This document shows, piece by piece, positions 44,653 to 54,407 of a stretch of 64,000 nt of DNA. The position numbers and the translations under genes were made by a program. Under the pieces are notes generated by a model. That model saw nothing but the letters and a program-made list of their open reading frames with translations, was not told the DNA's origin and did no database searches. The DNA comes from Vallitalea maricola (GTDB taxonomy: Bacteria > Bacillota > Clostridia > Lachnospirales > Vallitaleaceae). The stretch spans positions 62,001-126,000 of the forward strand of contig NZ_BTPU01000001.1 in NCBI RefSeq assembly GCF_036985595.1, in the 5' to 3' direction. Position 1 is the stretch's first letter, and the number at the start of each line of letters is the position of its first letter.

Positions 44653-47600
44653 TTGAAAAAGAAGTTTTTAAAGAAATCGTTAGTGTTTTTGTTTGCTTTC
44701 ATGTACTTAACGAGTAATTTAGTATATGCTCAAACAGAACAACAAGATTTAACTGGTAATATTATAATATCAGAAAATGTAACAGAAAATACAGGAGAGC
44801 CAGTGGAAAATCCAGGAGAGCCAGTGGAAAATCCAGAAGAGCCAGCTGAAAATTCAGGGGAGCCAGTGGAAAATCCAGAAGAACCAGCTGAAAATCCAGA
44901 AGAGCCAGTGGAGAATCCAGAAGAACCAGTGGAAAACCCAGGAGAGCCAGTGGAAAACCCAGGAGAACCAGTGGAGAATCCAGAAGAACCAGTGGAAAAT
45001 CCAGGAGAGCCAGTGGAAAATCCAGGAGAGCCAGTGGAAAACCCAGGAGAGCCAGTGGAAAATCCAGAAGAACCAGTGGAAAATCCAGGAGAGCCAGTGG
45101 AAAATCCAGGAGAGCCAGTGGAAAATCCAGAAGAACCAGCTGAAAATCCAGGAGAACCAGTGGAAAATCCAGAAGAACCAGTGGAGAATCCAGAAGAACC
45201 AGTGGAAAACCCAGAAGAACCAGCTGAAAACCCAGCAGACCCAGGAGAAAATCCAAGTGAGTCAGGGGATAAACTAGATCAATCAGAGGATTTAGATGAA
45301 CTAGAAAGTGCTAGCAGAGATATGGATATGTTATCCGCTATAATGCTAAATGAAAATGAGTATATTATTAGTTGGATAATTAATAAATCTGCTACATTAG
45401 CAGTAAATCAAGTAAGTGGTGCTGATATCAGAGTTGAAAAAGAACAAAATTATAGATATAAGTTAACAGCTACAGCTAATGACGAAAGTCATAGAATTGT
45501 AGGTTGGAAAATAACAGACACTAGTAATGGTTCTGAATCAATTTTTAGTAAAAGTGATATACGTATAGGAAGAAGACCAACATTATTTAATACAGATGTT
45601 GATTATAAAGTTAAGAAGAATAGAAGATATGAAGCTACTCCAATAGTTGAAACCATATATTCACTTACTGTAAATTATGATAATTCACTAGGAGAAGTAT
45701 ATATTGATGGTACCAAAGTAGATAATGGATATAGTGCAATATATGAAGAGGGTACTTCTGTTAATCTAAAGGCATATTCTTATCAAGGATATGAGCCACA
45801 AAATCAATTTAAGAATATGGATATTACTATTAACCAAAAAGAGATTATAGACGTAGTGTTTGATTCTAAGGAACAGGTATATGATAAAGACTACTATCCA
45901 GCAGATGGAAGTTTTGCAGGAATAGTAGGTCATGGACATGATCCAAAGGATAATCCATTGGAAGCCGCATTAAATATATCACCAGATAAAGATGTGTATG
46001 AAGTAGGTGACAACGTTAATCTAGAATTCAGTTACAATGTGGTTAGTGGTGATAATGGCGGTAATAGTTTAAATGAGGTTAAGGTATATAGGCATAATAC
46101 TAGCACTCCATTATTTGCCGAGAATAATTTCCCTAACACTGTTCAAGATATAATAACTATACCAAGTACTAAAACTGAATTAGATAATAATTATGTATTT
46201 GATGTTAGTAGTAAAACTTATTCAAAAAATCTAGAGTTTGATTTAGTAGATCAATATAATGATGATCCTCAAACAATACTAGATTCAGCTACACAAAATA
46301 TCAAAGTAAGTGTTTCTAATGTATGGTTAGATGCTCCTGTACTTAATACAATAGATGTAACCATGAAGTCAGGAAAAGTATATTGGGAGAAATTAGCTAA
46401 TGCAAATGATTATGATATAAAAGTATATGATGAGAATGGAGTTTTATTAGATCATAGTTTGGTTATTGAATTTGATGATGTAACTAATAGATATTATGTA
46501 ATTGATAATAGTTTAACTCCAGGTACTAAATATATCTATAAAGTAACTGCAAGTAATTCATTTATGACTAGTGAAGAAGCTGAAACTGAATTAGTAACTA
46601 AAGTAGCTACTATAAAAGTATATCTTGATAATACCTTAGTAAATAGTACAGATGGAAATTATGATTTTGCTAAGATTATAACATCAATAGTAGATGGCAA
46701 GTTTAATCTATCAGCTTATTCATATAGAGGATATGAATTTGACAGAATAGAAGGGGCAGCAAAAAATCATTTTGAAACAGGAATAGCAGATAATGTAACT
46801 ATTGAAATATATTTTAATTCTAAAGAAGATATTTATGGCCATAAATTCTATTCACTAGATGGTACTGCTTATGGTGAAGAAGGAGAATTGATGGATGATT
46901 TAAGAACTGGTACTATCGAACTTGATAATCCTAGTACAGATGAAATTGATTATTCACATAGCCATACTATCACAGCAAGACCAGGTGAAAGTATTGATAT
47001 TAATACTAGAATGACATGTATTGATGGAGATAATGAAGAAGCTAAATTATATGATTTATGGGTTTATGTTAATGGAGAAAAGTCGGATGATATAGGGCAT
47101 ATTGATATACCTTCAGATCCAGGTTTATCTGGTGTTCATACACTAACAATTCCTACATGGGATGAACTTACTGATCTAAATAATTTAACTTACAAATTTG
47201 ATTTAATCGATATGCATAAATATACTTGGGCAGCAGGCTTAACTGATAGTTCAAGTATAGAAGTAGATATTGATATACCAGAATATCATAAGATTACTGT
47301 TGTTAAAAATAATGCTGTTGTTGGTATATCTGGACAGAAAAAAGTTCCACAGATTATCGAAGACAATTATGGTTCGGATTTATATTTAGCAGATAATGTA
47401 CCAATCACATTTACTGCCAATCCAATCAGTAGTGATTATGATAATCTAGTATGGACAGTTAATGGATTAAATGAAGATAATTATAGTATTAATGGAAACG
47501 TATTAACGATTAATAACTTTAATGCTGATGTTACAGTATCAGCATCATATAGCTTGAAACAATTTACTACAACAGTTAATCACACAGAAGGCGGTAATGC

Positions 47601-49134
47601 AGGTGTTGTTTCAGGTGACAACTTATTAACTCAATTGACTAGTGATATCCATACTAATATTACAATAAAAGCTGTACCAGAAAAAGATGGAACAGATGAT
47701 ATGTACTTAGTTAAATGGTATAGAGTAGTTGGTGAAAATAAAGAATTTGTTTCAAACAATAAAGAAATAACAGTTTCAGTTACTAGCAATGAAACATACC
47801 TAGCTGAATTTAATATCAAACAATTTAATATTGAACCTAATTCCAAGATTAATAGCCTTCTTGGAGAGCTTCAAGTTGCGGTAATTCCACAAGAATTATT
47901 AACAGATGAGATTAATAACACAATATCTTATATGAAGAAAAATAAAAACAATAAGATTACTGAGGAGTTAGCTAATAAATGGCAGGAGTATGTTAATAAC
48001 TTGGAAAGTAATTCACAAATTACTTTTGAAAAATGTTTAGCAGGAAATGATGTAAAATATGATTATGGTACTATACTAGCGGTAAAAGGTGTACCTCATA
48101 ATTCATTTGATGAGTTTAAGAAATGGAATGTATTAACTAATTATCCTAACCCTAGGTTAGTTTATATGAATCAAAATAGGAGACCTTTACCTTTATTTGA
48201 AGATATAGTATCTTATATATTAACTGTAGATGTAGAGAATAATGGTCATCTTAATGAATCAGAATTATCTAATGATACATCTGTTAGCGGTAGATATAAT
48301 GGTGAATTTATAGAAGACTATGTGACAACATTTAAAATTGTTCCTGATAGAGGTTATTATCCTTTAGCTTACTTAGTTAACACTGAAGATAATTCAAAGA
48401 CTGAGTACCCTATTACTGTAAATAACGGAGAATACTTGGTTGAAGTTAATATGAATAGTAATAAAAATATTGCTGTAGAATTTGAAAGAAAAGAATATAT
48501 TATAGAAGCTAAAATAATGCCAGGAAAAGAGCATTCAGGTAGAATTCATCAAAACAGTGAGACTTTTAAATATTTATATGGAGATAGTGTAACAATAACA
48601 GCTGAAAGATTTGGTAATTATGTTTTTGATGGTTGGTATACATTTAGTGAAGCTACTGGATATTCAAAAGTAAGTGGAGATTTTGCTAATCTATATGATC
48701 TGGAATTTGCAGCTGAGGAGAATTTAAAGCTATTTGCTAATTTCTATTTAGTTGTTTATCCTGGTCCAGAGGAGCCAGAAGAACCAGAAAATCCAGATCC
48801 AGTTAATCCACAACCTACAGAGCCAGAAGAACCTACACCAGAGCCACAACCTATAGAGCCAGAAGAGCCAGCAACAGATGAACCATTAATAGAAATACCT
48901 GAAGAACCAGTTCCAGAGGGCAATTTAGCAGATACCGATACAGATAATGATACAGATAATGATACAGAAGAATCTGTAGAGGGTGAAGAAATAATCGATA
49001 TCCTTGATGGAGAGGTTCCTCTAGGAACAGCTGATAAACTTCCAAAAACAGGTGGAGTACCAGCTCAGTTATTCTATTTATTTGGTAGTGCATTCATAGG
49101 AGCAGGTATCAAGGTTAAGAGAAAGAAAAAATAA
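44653..49134 (+). CDS. LPXTG wall-anchored surface protein with heptad stalk (probable adhesin)
   Basis: 1493 residues from a TTG start with GAGGTG 5 nt upstream. A signal peptide (1-26) is followed by a stalk of 21 heptads of the form (G/E)EP(V/A)EN(P/S) at residues 48-194, then a large ectodomain. Visible in it are a fibronectin-like stretch (about 570-655) and several divergent InlB-type bacterial repeats (e.g. FDGWYTFSEATGYSKVSG). A Pro/Glu-rich region lies at about 1375-1430. The C-terminus has the sorting signal LPKTG (1463-1467), a hydrophobic helix and KRKKK, so sortase should link it covalently to peptidoglycan. The upstream c-di-GMP riboswitch points to a role in attachment or biofilm. 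No sortase gene is in the window. Confidence 0.88.
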   Translation: MKKKFLKKSLVFLFAFMYLTSNLVYAQTEQQDLTGNIIISENVTENTGEPVENPGEPVENPEEPAENSGEPVENPEEPAENPEEPVENPEEPVENPGEPVENPGEPVENPEEPVENPGEPVENPGEPVENPGEPVENPEEPVENPGEPVENPGEPVENPEEPAENPGEPVENPEEPVENPEEPVENPEEPAENPADPGENPSESGDKLDQSEDLDELESASRDMDMLSAIMLNENEYIISWIINKSATLAVNQVSGADIRVEKEQNYRYKLTATANDESHRIVGWKITDTSNGSESIFSKSDIRIGRRPTLFNTDVDYKVKKNRRYEATPIVETIYSLTVNYDNSLGEVYIDGTKVDNGYSAIYEEGTSVNLKAYSYQGYEPQNQFKNMDITINQKEIIDVVFDSKEQVYDKDYYPADGSFAGIVGHGHDPKDNPLEAALNISPDKDVYEVGDNVNLEFSYNVVSGDNGGNSLNEVKVYRHNTSTPLFAENNFPNTVQDIITIPSTKTELDNNYVFDVSSKTYSKNLEFDLVDQYNDDPQTILDSATQNIKVSVSNVWLDAPVLNTIDVTMKSGKVYWEKLANANDYDIKVYDENGVLLDHSLVIEFDDVTNRYYVIDNSLTPGTKYIYKVTASNSFMTSEEAETELVTKVATIKVYLDNTLVNSTDGNYDFAKIITSIVDGKFNLSAYSYRGYEFDRIEGAAKNHFETGIADNVTIEIYFNSKEDIYGHKFYSLDGTAYGEEGELMDDLRTGTIELDNPSTDEIDYSHSHTITARPGESIDINTRMTCIDGDNEEAKLYDLWVYVNGEKSDDIGHIDIPSDPGLSGVHTLTIPTWDELTDLNNLTYKFDLIDMHKYTWAAGLTDSSSIEVDIDIPEYHKITVVKNNAVVGISGQKKVPQIIEDNYGSDLYLADNVPITFTANPISSDYDNLVWTVNGLNEDNYSINGNVLTINNFNADVTVSASYSLKQFTTTVNHTEGGNAGVVSGDNLLTQLTSDIHTNITIKAVPEKDGTDDMYLVKWYRVVGENKEFVSNNKEITVSVTSNETYLAEFNIKQFNIEPNSKINSLLGELQVAVIPQELLTDEINNTISYMKKNKNNKITEELANKWQEYVNNLESNSQITFEKCLAGNDVKYDYGTILAVKGVPHNSFDEFKKWNVLTNYPNPRLVYMNQNRRPLPLFEDIVSYILTVDVENNGHLNESELSNDTSVSGRYNGEFIEDYVTTFKIVPDRGYYPLAYLVNTEDNSKTEYPITVNNGEYLVEVNMNSNKNIAVEFERKEYIIEAKIMPGKEHSGRIHQNSETFKYLYGDSVTITAERFGNYVFDGWYTFSEATGYSKVSGDFANLYDLEFAAEENLKLFANFYLVVYPGPEEPEEPENPDPVNPQPTEPEEPTPEPQPIEPEEPATDEPLIEIPEEPVPEGNLADTDTDNDTDNDTEESVEGEEIIDILDGEVPLGTADKLPKTGGVPAQLFYLFGSAFIGAGIKVKRKKK
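44794..45234 (+). repeat. 21 tandem 21-bp coding repeats
   Basis: In-frame 21-bp units encode (G/E)EP(V/A)EN(P/S); a degenerate 22nd (ADPGENP) follows. Near-identical DNA makes copy-number change by slippage likely. Confidence 0.9.
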
Positions 49135-49150
49135 TATTTCAACAATAATA

Positions 49151-49186
49151 AAAGGACATTTCTCTTTATGAGATTTGTCCTTTTAT
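49151..49186. terminator. bidirectional terminator between adhesin and PPC pseudogene
   Basis: AAAGGACA pairs with TGTCCTTT, and TTCTC/GAGA lengthens the stem. T-rich on both sides, between convergent genes. Confidence 0.75.
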
Positions 49187-49222
49187 ATTACTTATTTTCC
49201 AATTTAATTCTATTATAGTATA

Positions 49223-50046
49223 TTAATAATTTCTTATATAATAGCTTCTGTTGTGAGTGCTATTATCTGTACTAACTATAGCAACATAATATAATCCATT
49301 ATTCATTGCATTATATTCAATAATATGTGATGATTGTCCATCACAACTTATATTACCTTGATATACGTAATTTTGTCCAATAGCATCATATAAGAAGATA
49401 AAATAATTACCACTAGTAAAAGGATGGAATGCTAGTTTTGTAGTACCGCTTTTATCAGGTGTAAAACGGAAATAATCATGATCTTCTGAGTTAGTGAATT
49501 TACCCATAACTACTGCAGTTGGGTTATTAAGAATATTAGCGCATTCTAATTCACCATTAAATTCAACTTCTTGATCATCTATAAAAACTGACTCTTTGAT
49601 TCTTTCTCCGTATACAGCTAACTGATAGGGTAGGTTACTTCCACTGTTAGAGCTGACTTTCATAATATATTCATGGTTATATTGAAATTTAAATTCTTTT
49701 TGGTATACACCACTAGTAGTAGCATAATCCACTATCTTATTGTTATCTGTTTTATCTAATATGTAAAGATTGTAAGTGGTATTATTGTTATCTATAAAGA
49801 TATAAGTTATTTTTTGGGTTTCATCTGGAGTGTATGAAAAATAGTCTACATCATTACTGCTACTAACAGTACCTTCAATGTAGTTCCTAAAGTGATTACA
49901 TTAGCGGTATCCCAAGTGTTATTACTTTCCTTTTCCTGATCAGTAATTTGTTCTCCAGCAGCATATACATTAAAATTACAAGAAATTACTACTAATAGCA
50001 TTGCCAAACACAAACTTATTTTATTTTTTAATTTTGTTTTCATCAT
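49223..50046 (-). pseudogene. frameshifted secreted PPC-domain protein
   Basis: The 5' part (50046 to about 49878) encodes a signal peptide (LCLAMLLVVISCNFNVYAAG) and ESNNTWDTANVITLGTTL, then runs into a stop at 49846. In another frame the reading continues without a stop from about 49876 to 49223: EGTVSSSNDVDYFSYTPDE and a second domain with NSEDHDYFRFTPDKSGTTKL. Together they are two bacterial pre-peptidase C-terminal (PPC) domains. Adding one base near 49876-49880 restores one ORF of about 274 codons. No homopolymer lies at the site. Either a true pseudogene, a phase-variable gene or a sequence error. AAGGAG lies upstream of the ATG. Confidence 0.8.
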
Positions 50047-50362
50047 TTGTTAGATTCGCTCCTTATTTTATTATTTTAGTTATTTTATAGAGTTATACTC
50101 AATAACCGTATATAGATATTATTTTTATATTAAGCTGCAGCATTAATAACTATTTAATATATTTATGTAACTATCATATGTATAAGTAAAATTTGAGCGT
50201 TTTTATGTTGTGTTTCGATAAAATATTAATAATATTATTCTTTTTACAATTAATTATACTCTTTAATATAAATATTTCAATTATTTTTTGCTTTTTTTTA
50301 ATTTTTATTTTATTTTTGGTTATTAATCTTATATTCATACAATATTCGCTAAAATACTACAA
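50047..50362. other. AT-rich intergenic region
   Basis: Upstream of the minus-strand PPC gene. T-rich runs and AT repeats only; no ORF and no convincing promoter. Confidence 0.4.
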
Positions 50363-50364
50363 AT

Positions 50365-50418
50365 AAAAAAAGGGCATCACGCCCTAGATTTTCATCTATG
50401 TGACGAGATGACCCTTTT
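50365..50418 (-). terminator. terminator of the minus-strand S-layer gene
   Basis: AAAAGGGTCATC (minus strand) pairs with GATGCCCTTTT with one bulge; an inner TAGAT/ATCTA hairpin caps it and a T-run follows. Confidence 0.75.
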
Positions 50419-50434
50419 AATTAATTGTATCTAA

Positions 50435-53400
50435 TTATTTAGCAACAAACTTAACTGTTTCAGAAGTATTTACATTTCCAACACCAGCTTCGTCAGTGAT
50501 TGAACCAGCTGATACAGAAACTGTAATCATATCACCAGTTTCAGTTTCTTCATGAGTTAAGATGAATGATTTACCATCTTCACCAGCTTCAACTTTAGTA
50601 ACTGTTAATCCGCTAAGAGTGAACTCACCTGAAACATCTCCAACAGTTACACCAGCTACTATTTCACTAAATGTAACTTTTGTTTGAGTCTTAGAAAGTG
50701 CAACTGCACTAGCTAATTCTGGATCTTTATTTTCAGTAGTTACTGTAGCAAATTTAGCACTATTGTCTGAAGAGCTCATTACAGTACCATTTTTATTTAC
50801 AATTTTGCTATCTTCTAATTCTATATCATATACTTTACTGCTATCGAATGGTGTACCTGAGAAGAATACACGTAATTTGTTTCCTTCAGTTCCTTCTTCT
50901 CTAACTAGAGCGTCAGTTGCAGATACTACTTCATTATTGTATTTAATGATTATATCATCTGTATTAGATGATGATAAAGAAGATTCGATAACTTGGTCAA
51001 AGATTATGTCTATTGTATTTTCATCAACAGCGATTACACCAGAAATCTTAGGACTAGTTACATCACTATTAATTCCACCAAATACTGCTTCGTTTTTGTT
51101 ATCAGTTGTATCTAGAGAATCAATACCAAGAGAATCTTTAATCTTATCAGCTGCAACAGTTACAGTATATAATTTGCCTGATTCAAAAGTATCACCAGTG
51201 TAGTATACAGTTACAGATTTTTTATCTGAGCTAACTACTACTTTATTAACTGTTCCAGTAAATTCAACATCACTATCAGATGGTTCGATACTGAAGTCAC
51301 TATTATCTAAGTCACCTGTTATAGTAAGAGCTTCACTGAAAGTAATTTTTAATGTTTGGTTATTGAATAATACAGCAGATGTTACTCTTGGAGCATCATT
51401 AGCTACTGTAGTACCAGCGAATAAAGCTGAATCATTAGTACCAGTAATGATTGTATTACCAGTTGAATCATTAATATCAGCAGCAGTTACTTTGTAGATA
51501 ACACCTGATGTCATAGTAGCTGTTTCAAATTGAAGAGTTACAGTTTTATTATCATCTGCTACAGCTGCTTGTGTTGGATTAGCTGCATCAGCAATTTTGT
51601 TGCTTGAAGTTTCAGTACCTGATTCTACAGTGAAAGTAAAGTCAACAGGTTGAACTGTATCTTTGTCAATTTCTTCGTTGAATTTAACAACAACAGTATT
51701 GTTATTAGTTGCTACAGCAGAGCTTAATTTTGGAGCAGTTCCGTCAGCAGAACCAATTCCTGCGAATTCAGCAGTATCATGGTCTTCGTCAACAACGTTT
51801 CCACTAAGATCATTTACGCCTGTAACATCAACAGTATATATTTTTGATGATTGAGCACCAGTTGTTAATACCCATACAGTACCATCAGTTACTACAGTAT
51901 CTTTAACAACTTTTGTTGGGTAACCAAGTTCTGAACCAAAGTAGTAGTTGTATGGTAATTTTGCAGTAATTTCATCCATTGGTTCGTTAAATGTTACTTT
52001 AACAGTTTTGTTATCAATTGATACAGCACCTGATACTCTAGGAGCAGTAGTATCTTTTGCTAATCCAGCAAATAAGTATTCATCATGATCTGAATCTATT
52101 TCATTATTTGATAAGTCTGTAACGTTAGTTACATTAACTTTGTATAACTTTCCAGCTTCATGCTCAGATGTTGTAAGAACAACTTCATTCTCAGCAGTTT
52201 GTCTTTCAGCCTTAGTTATTACTAAACCTTCTACCTCATAGTTAGCTATATTTTCAGCAGTAACTTTTTCAACATCTTCATTAAAAGTTAATTTAACAGA
52301 AGTGTTAGTTAAACTTACAGCAGAAGTTAATCTTGGGCTAGTTGTATCTGGTGCAAGACCAGCGAATAAGAACTCATCATTATCAGAGTTAATTACATTA
52401 CCAGAAACATCTTTAACGTTAGAAACAACAACTTTGTGGATAGTTCCAGAAGTTTGAGCTGTAGTTGTTAATATAACTTCGTTTTTAGCAGTTTGTCTCT
52501 CAGCTTTTAAGATGTTAATTCCTTCTATTTCATAGTTAGCTATGTTTTCAACAGAAGCTTCGTCCATATCTTCGTTAAAAGTTAATTTAACACTTGTATT
52601 AGATAAAGCAACGGCTGATTGTAATTCTGGTTTTGTTTCATCTTTAGCTAAACCACCGAATTGGAAGCTGTCATTGTCACTATCAATAACATTTCCTGAT
52701 AAATCAGTTACGTTAGAAACTTCAACTTCGTAGATAGTTCCTTGAGTTTGTGAAGATGTAGTTAAAATCACAACTGTTTTGATTGGATTTTCATCTGCAT
52801 CAACATCATAAGCAGCTTTTAATACATTTACGTCATTAATTTCATAATTAGATGTAATAAGAGCGTTAACATCTACTTCTTCATTAAAGTTTAATTTTAC
52901 AGTAGTGTTTGTTAAAGCAACAGCTGATTGTAATTCTGGTTTTTCAGTATCAGCAGCTTTAGCAACGAATTTGTAAGATACACCATTATAAGTAAGAGTG
53001 TATAAAGCGTTCTCTTTTAATGGAGCAGTTGTAAGTCTTACCATTGTGTTATTAGCTCTTAATGAAGTACTAAGAACTTCAAAAGTCTCATTGTCCTCGT
53101 CAACTAGTGTAAATACATCAGTTGATGGGGCTATTGATATATCTTGGTTAAGTGATACATCTTGAGTTGTTGAATTCAATGATGAAACTGAGTTAATATC
53201 TAATAAAGTAGTAACGATAGGGTAACCAAGTTTTTCACCTAGTGTAACATTGTCACCTTTAGATACTAATGTTAATGAATCATAAGTGAGTGCTGCAAGG
53301 TTAAAAACGATGAATTCATCAGTTAAATTAATATCACTTGCAGAGTCTACTAAACCAATTTCTTCAGCTTTTGCAGCTACTGTTTCCCAAGTATAATCTT

Positions 53401-53836
53401 CAGGATCAGCATAGCTTAAAGCTTTTAATAAGATTTTTGCATATTCTTGTGAATTAACTTCTCTGTATGGTCTGAAAGTTCCATCTGGATAACCAACAAT
53501 ATTTAACTCTGGAGTAGCTTTCACATATGCCATCAATCTTTGTTGATAACCATTTTGACCTTCTGCATCAGCAAAAGTATCTTTTCCTTCGTAATCGAAT
53601 GCTAACATTTCATCTTCAAGACCTAAAAGTCTAAGTAACATTACGATTGAACGATATCTAGTCATAGTCTTAGTACCGTCTATACCATGACCCTCACCTT
53701 TAATTACGTTTAGTTCTTCGAGTTTGTCCAGTTTCGCTTGATCAGAAATTGACGTAGCAGCAAAACTAGGAACAGTTGAAAATAATACGAATGCAGCAAG
53801 TGCAAACGCTATGACTTTTTTCATTGCTTTTTTCAT
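50435..53836 (-). CDS. SLH-domain S-layer protein with eight Ig-like domains
   Basis: 1133 residues. Signal peptide (MKKAMKKVIAFALAAFVLFSTVPSFAA). SLH-like region at about 30-215 (LEELNVIKGEGHGIDGTKTM, YRSIVMLLRLLG, GYPDGTFRPYREVNSQEYAK). A degenerate Ig-like domain follows, then eight tandem Big_5-like domains of 95-110 residues with the regular pattern APxLxSAVALxNTSVKLTFNE ... TDLSGNVIDSDxD ... FxGLA. Domains 2 and 3 are the most alike. Good ribosome site (AAGGAGG). It is on the opposite strand to the other S-layer genes and its domains form a separate subfamily, so it is not a recent copy of them. Probably a second abundant surface protein. Confidence 0.87.
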   Translation of the reverse strand: MKKAMKKVIAFALAAFVLFSTVPSFAATSISDQAKLDKLEELNVIKGEGHGIDGTKTMTRYRSIVMLLRLLGLEDEMLAFDYEGKDTFADAEGQNGYQQRLMAYVKATPELNIVGYPDGTFRPYREVNSQEYAKILLKALSYADPEDYTWETVAAKAEEIGLVDSASDINLTDEFIVFNLAALTYDSLTLVSKGDNVTLGEKLGYPIVTTLLDINSVSSLNSTTQDVSLNQDISIAPSTDVFTLVDEDNETFEVLSTSLRANNTMVRLTTAPLKENALYTLTYNGVSYKFVAKAADTEKPELQSAVALTNTTVKLNFNEEVDVNALITSNYEINDVNVLKAAYDVDADENPIKTVVILTTSSQTQGTIYEVEVSNVTDLSGNVIDSDNDSFQFGGLAKDETKPELQSAVALSNTSVKLTFNEDMDEASVENIANYEIEGINILKAERQTAKNEVILTTTAQTSGTIHKVVVSNVKDVSGNVINSDNDEFLFAGLAPDTTSPRLTSAVSLTNTSVKLTFNEDVEKVTAENIANYEVEGLVITKAERQTAENEVVLTTSEHEAGKLYKVNVTNVTDLSNNEIDSDHDEYLFAGLAKDTTAPRVSGAVSIDNKTVKVTFNEPMDEITAKLPYNYYFGSELGYPTKVVKDTVVTDGTVWVLTTGAQSSKIYTVDVTGVNDLSGNVVDEDHDTAEFAGIGSADGTAPKLSSAVATNNNTVVVKFNEEIDKDTVQPVDFTFTVESGTETSSNKIADAANPTQAAVADDNKTVTLQFETATMTSGVIYKVTAADINDSTGNTIITGTNDSALFAGTTVANDAPRVTSAVLFNNQTLKITFSEALTITGDLDNSDFSIEPSDSDVEFTGTVNKVVVSSDKKSVTVYYTGDTFESGKLYTVTVAADKIKDSLGIDSLDTTDNKNEAVFGGINSDVTSPKISGVIAVDENTIDIIFDQVIESSLSSSNTDDIIIKYNNEVVSATDALVREEGTEGNKLRVFFSGTPFDSSKVYDIELEDSKIVNKNGTVMSSSDNSAKFATVTTENKDPELASAVALSKTQTKVTFSEIVAGVTVGDVSGEFTLSGLTVTKVEAGEDGKSFILTHEETETGDMITVSVSAGSITDEAGVGNVNTSETVKFVAK

Positions 53837-54312
53837 TACTTCTTTTCCTCCTTATTAAATGAATTCTTAGTTTATTGAACTTTCACTCTATAGTATCCAT
53901 AGAGTTGTTCGGATTTTTTATCTTTGGTTTTATAAGTTGTTAGAGAGTAAAAAATGACAGTGCCATGTCATTAGATATGTACAACTTATATATGTGATTG
54001 CAAAAAAATATACTTGCAATCAAGGTTTGGTTATTATGTAGACTGATTATGTTAACCATTACAGTAATCATTGTATAAGACAAATTTTAAAATATCAACT
54101 CGCAAAATCTTCCAAAAAATATAAGAGGTGGTTAATATGGTTATAAATGAAATGTATTAAAACCATGTATTTATGGGAAAAATATAGGTTATGAATGATA
54201 AAAAATGGAAAGGATTTGGTGATAATATTACAAAAATGTAATATAAGTTTTAATAATTAGAGTGATTTAGTTATACCAATATATGAGAAATTTACCTAAT
54301 TTTTATAAAAAG
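53837..54312. other. long divergent intergenic region
   Basis: Contains several inverted repeats: CTCTAT/ATAGAG (53886-53904), AATGACA/TGTCATT (53953-53972), GATTGCAA/TTGCAATC (53996-54021). These lie in the leader/promoter area of the minus-strand S-layer gene and could be mRNA 5' hairpins or operators. No convincing minus-strand promoter was identified. Confidence 0.4.
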
Positions 54313-54313
54313 C

Positions 54314-54342
54314 TTTACATTTACCAATTTTTTTGGTAAAAT
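54314..54342 (+). promoter_or_regulatory. promoter of the M23 peptidase with overlapping palindrome
   Basis: TTTACA (54314-54319), 17-nt spacer, TAAAAT (54337-54342). TTTACCAA (54320-54327) and TTGGTAAA (54333-54340) form an inverted repeat across the spacer and -10. Confidence 0.6.
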
Positions 54343-54354
54343 TAAATTACAAAT

Positions 54355-54371
54355 ATTACAGAAGTATTACA
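54355..54371 (-). promoter_or_regulatory. WalR-box-like direct repeat at the M23 transcript start
   Basis: ATTACA-GAAGT-ATTACA (minus strand TGTAAT-N5-TGTAAT); a third ATTACA lies at 54346-54351. It sits just downstream of the -10 box, a position suited to repression. Confidence 0.45.
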
Positions 54372-54407
54372 GGATGATTTAAAAAGTATTACTCGGAGGA
54401 AGTATTT

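Noticed and set aside
44794..45234. Direct repeats as a possible CRISPR array
   Set aside because: Repeats are contiguous and in frame with no spacers, and no cas gene is near; they encode protein heptads.
44762..45256. Long minus-strand ORF of Leu/Phe/Pro repeats
   Set aside because: It is the mirror of the 21-bp coding repeats of the adhesin stalk; no ribosome site or independent support.
54137..54240. Two tiny ORFs (7 and 16 codons) upstream of the M23 gene, the first with a ribosome site
   Set aside because: Too short to support as a leader peptide and no attenuator structure follows; they also lie upstream of the best promoter.
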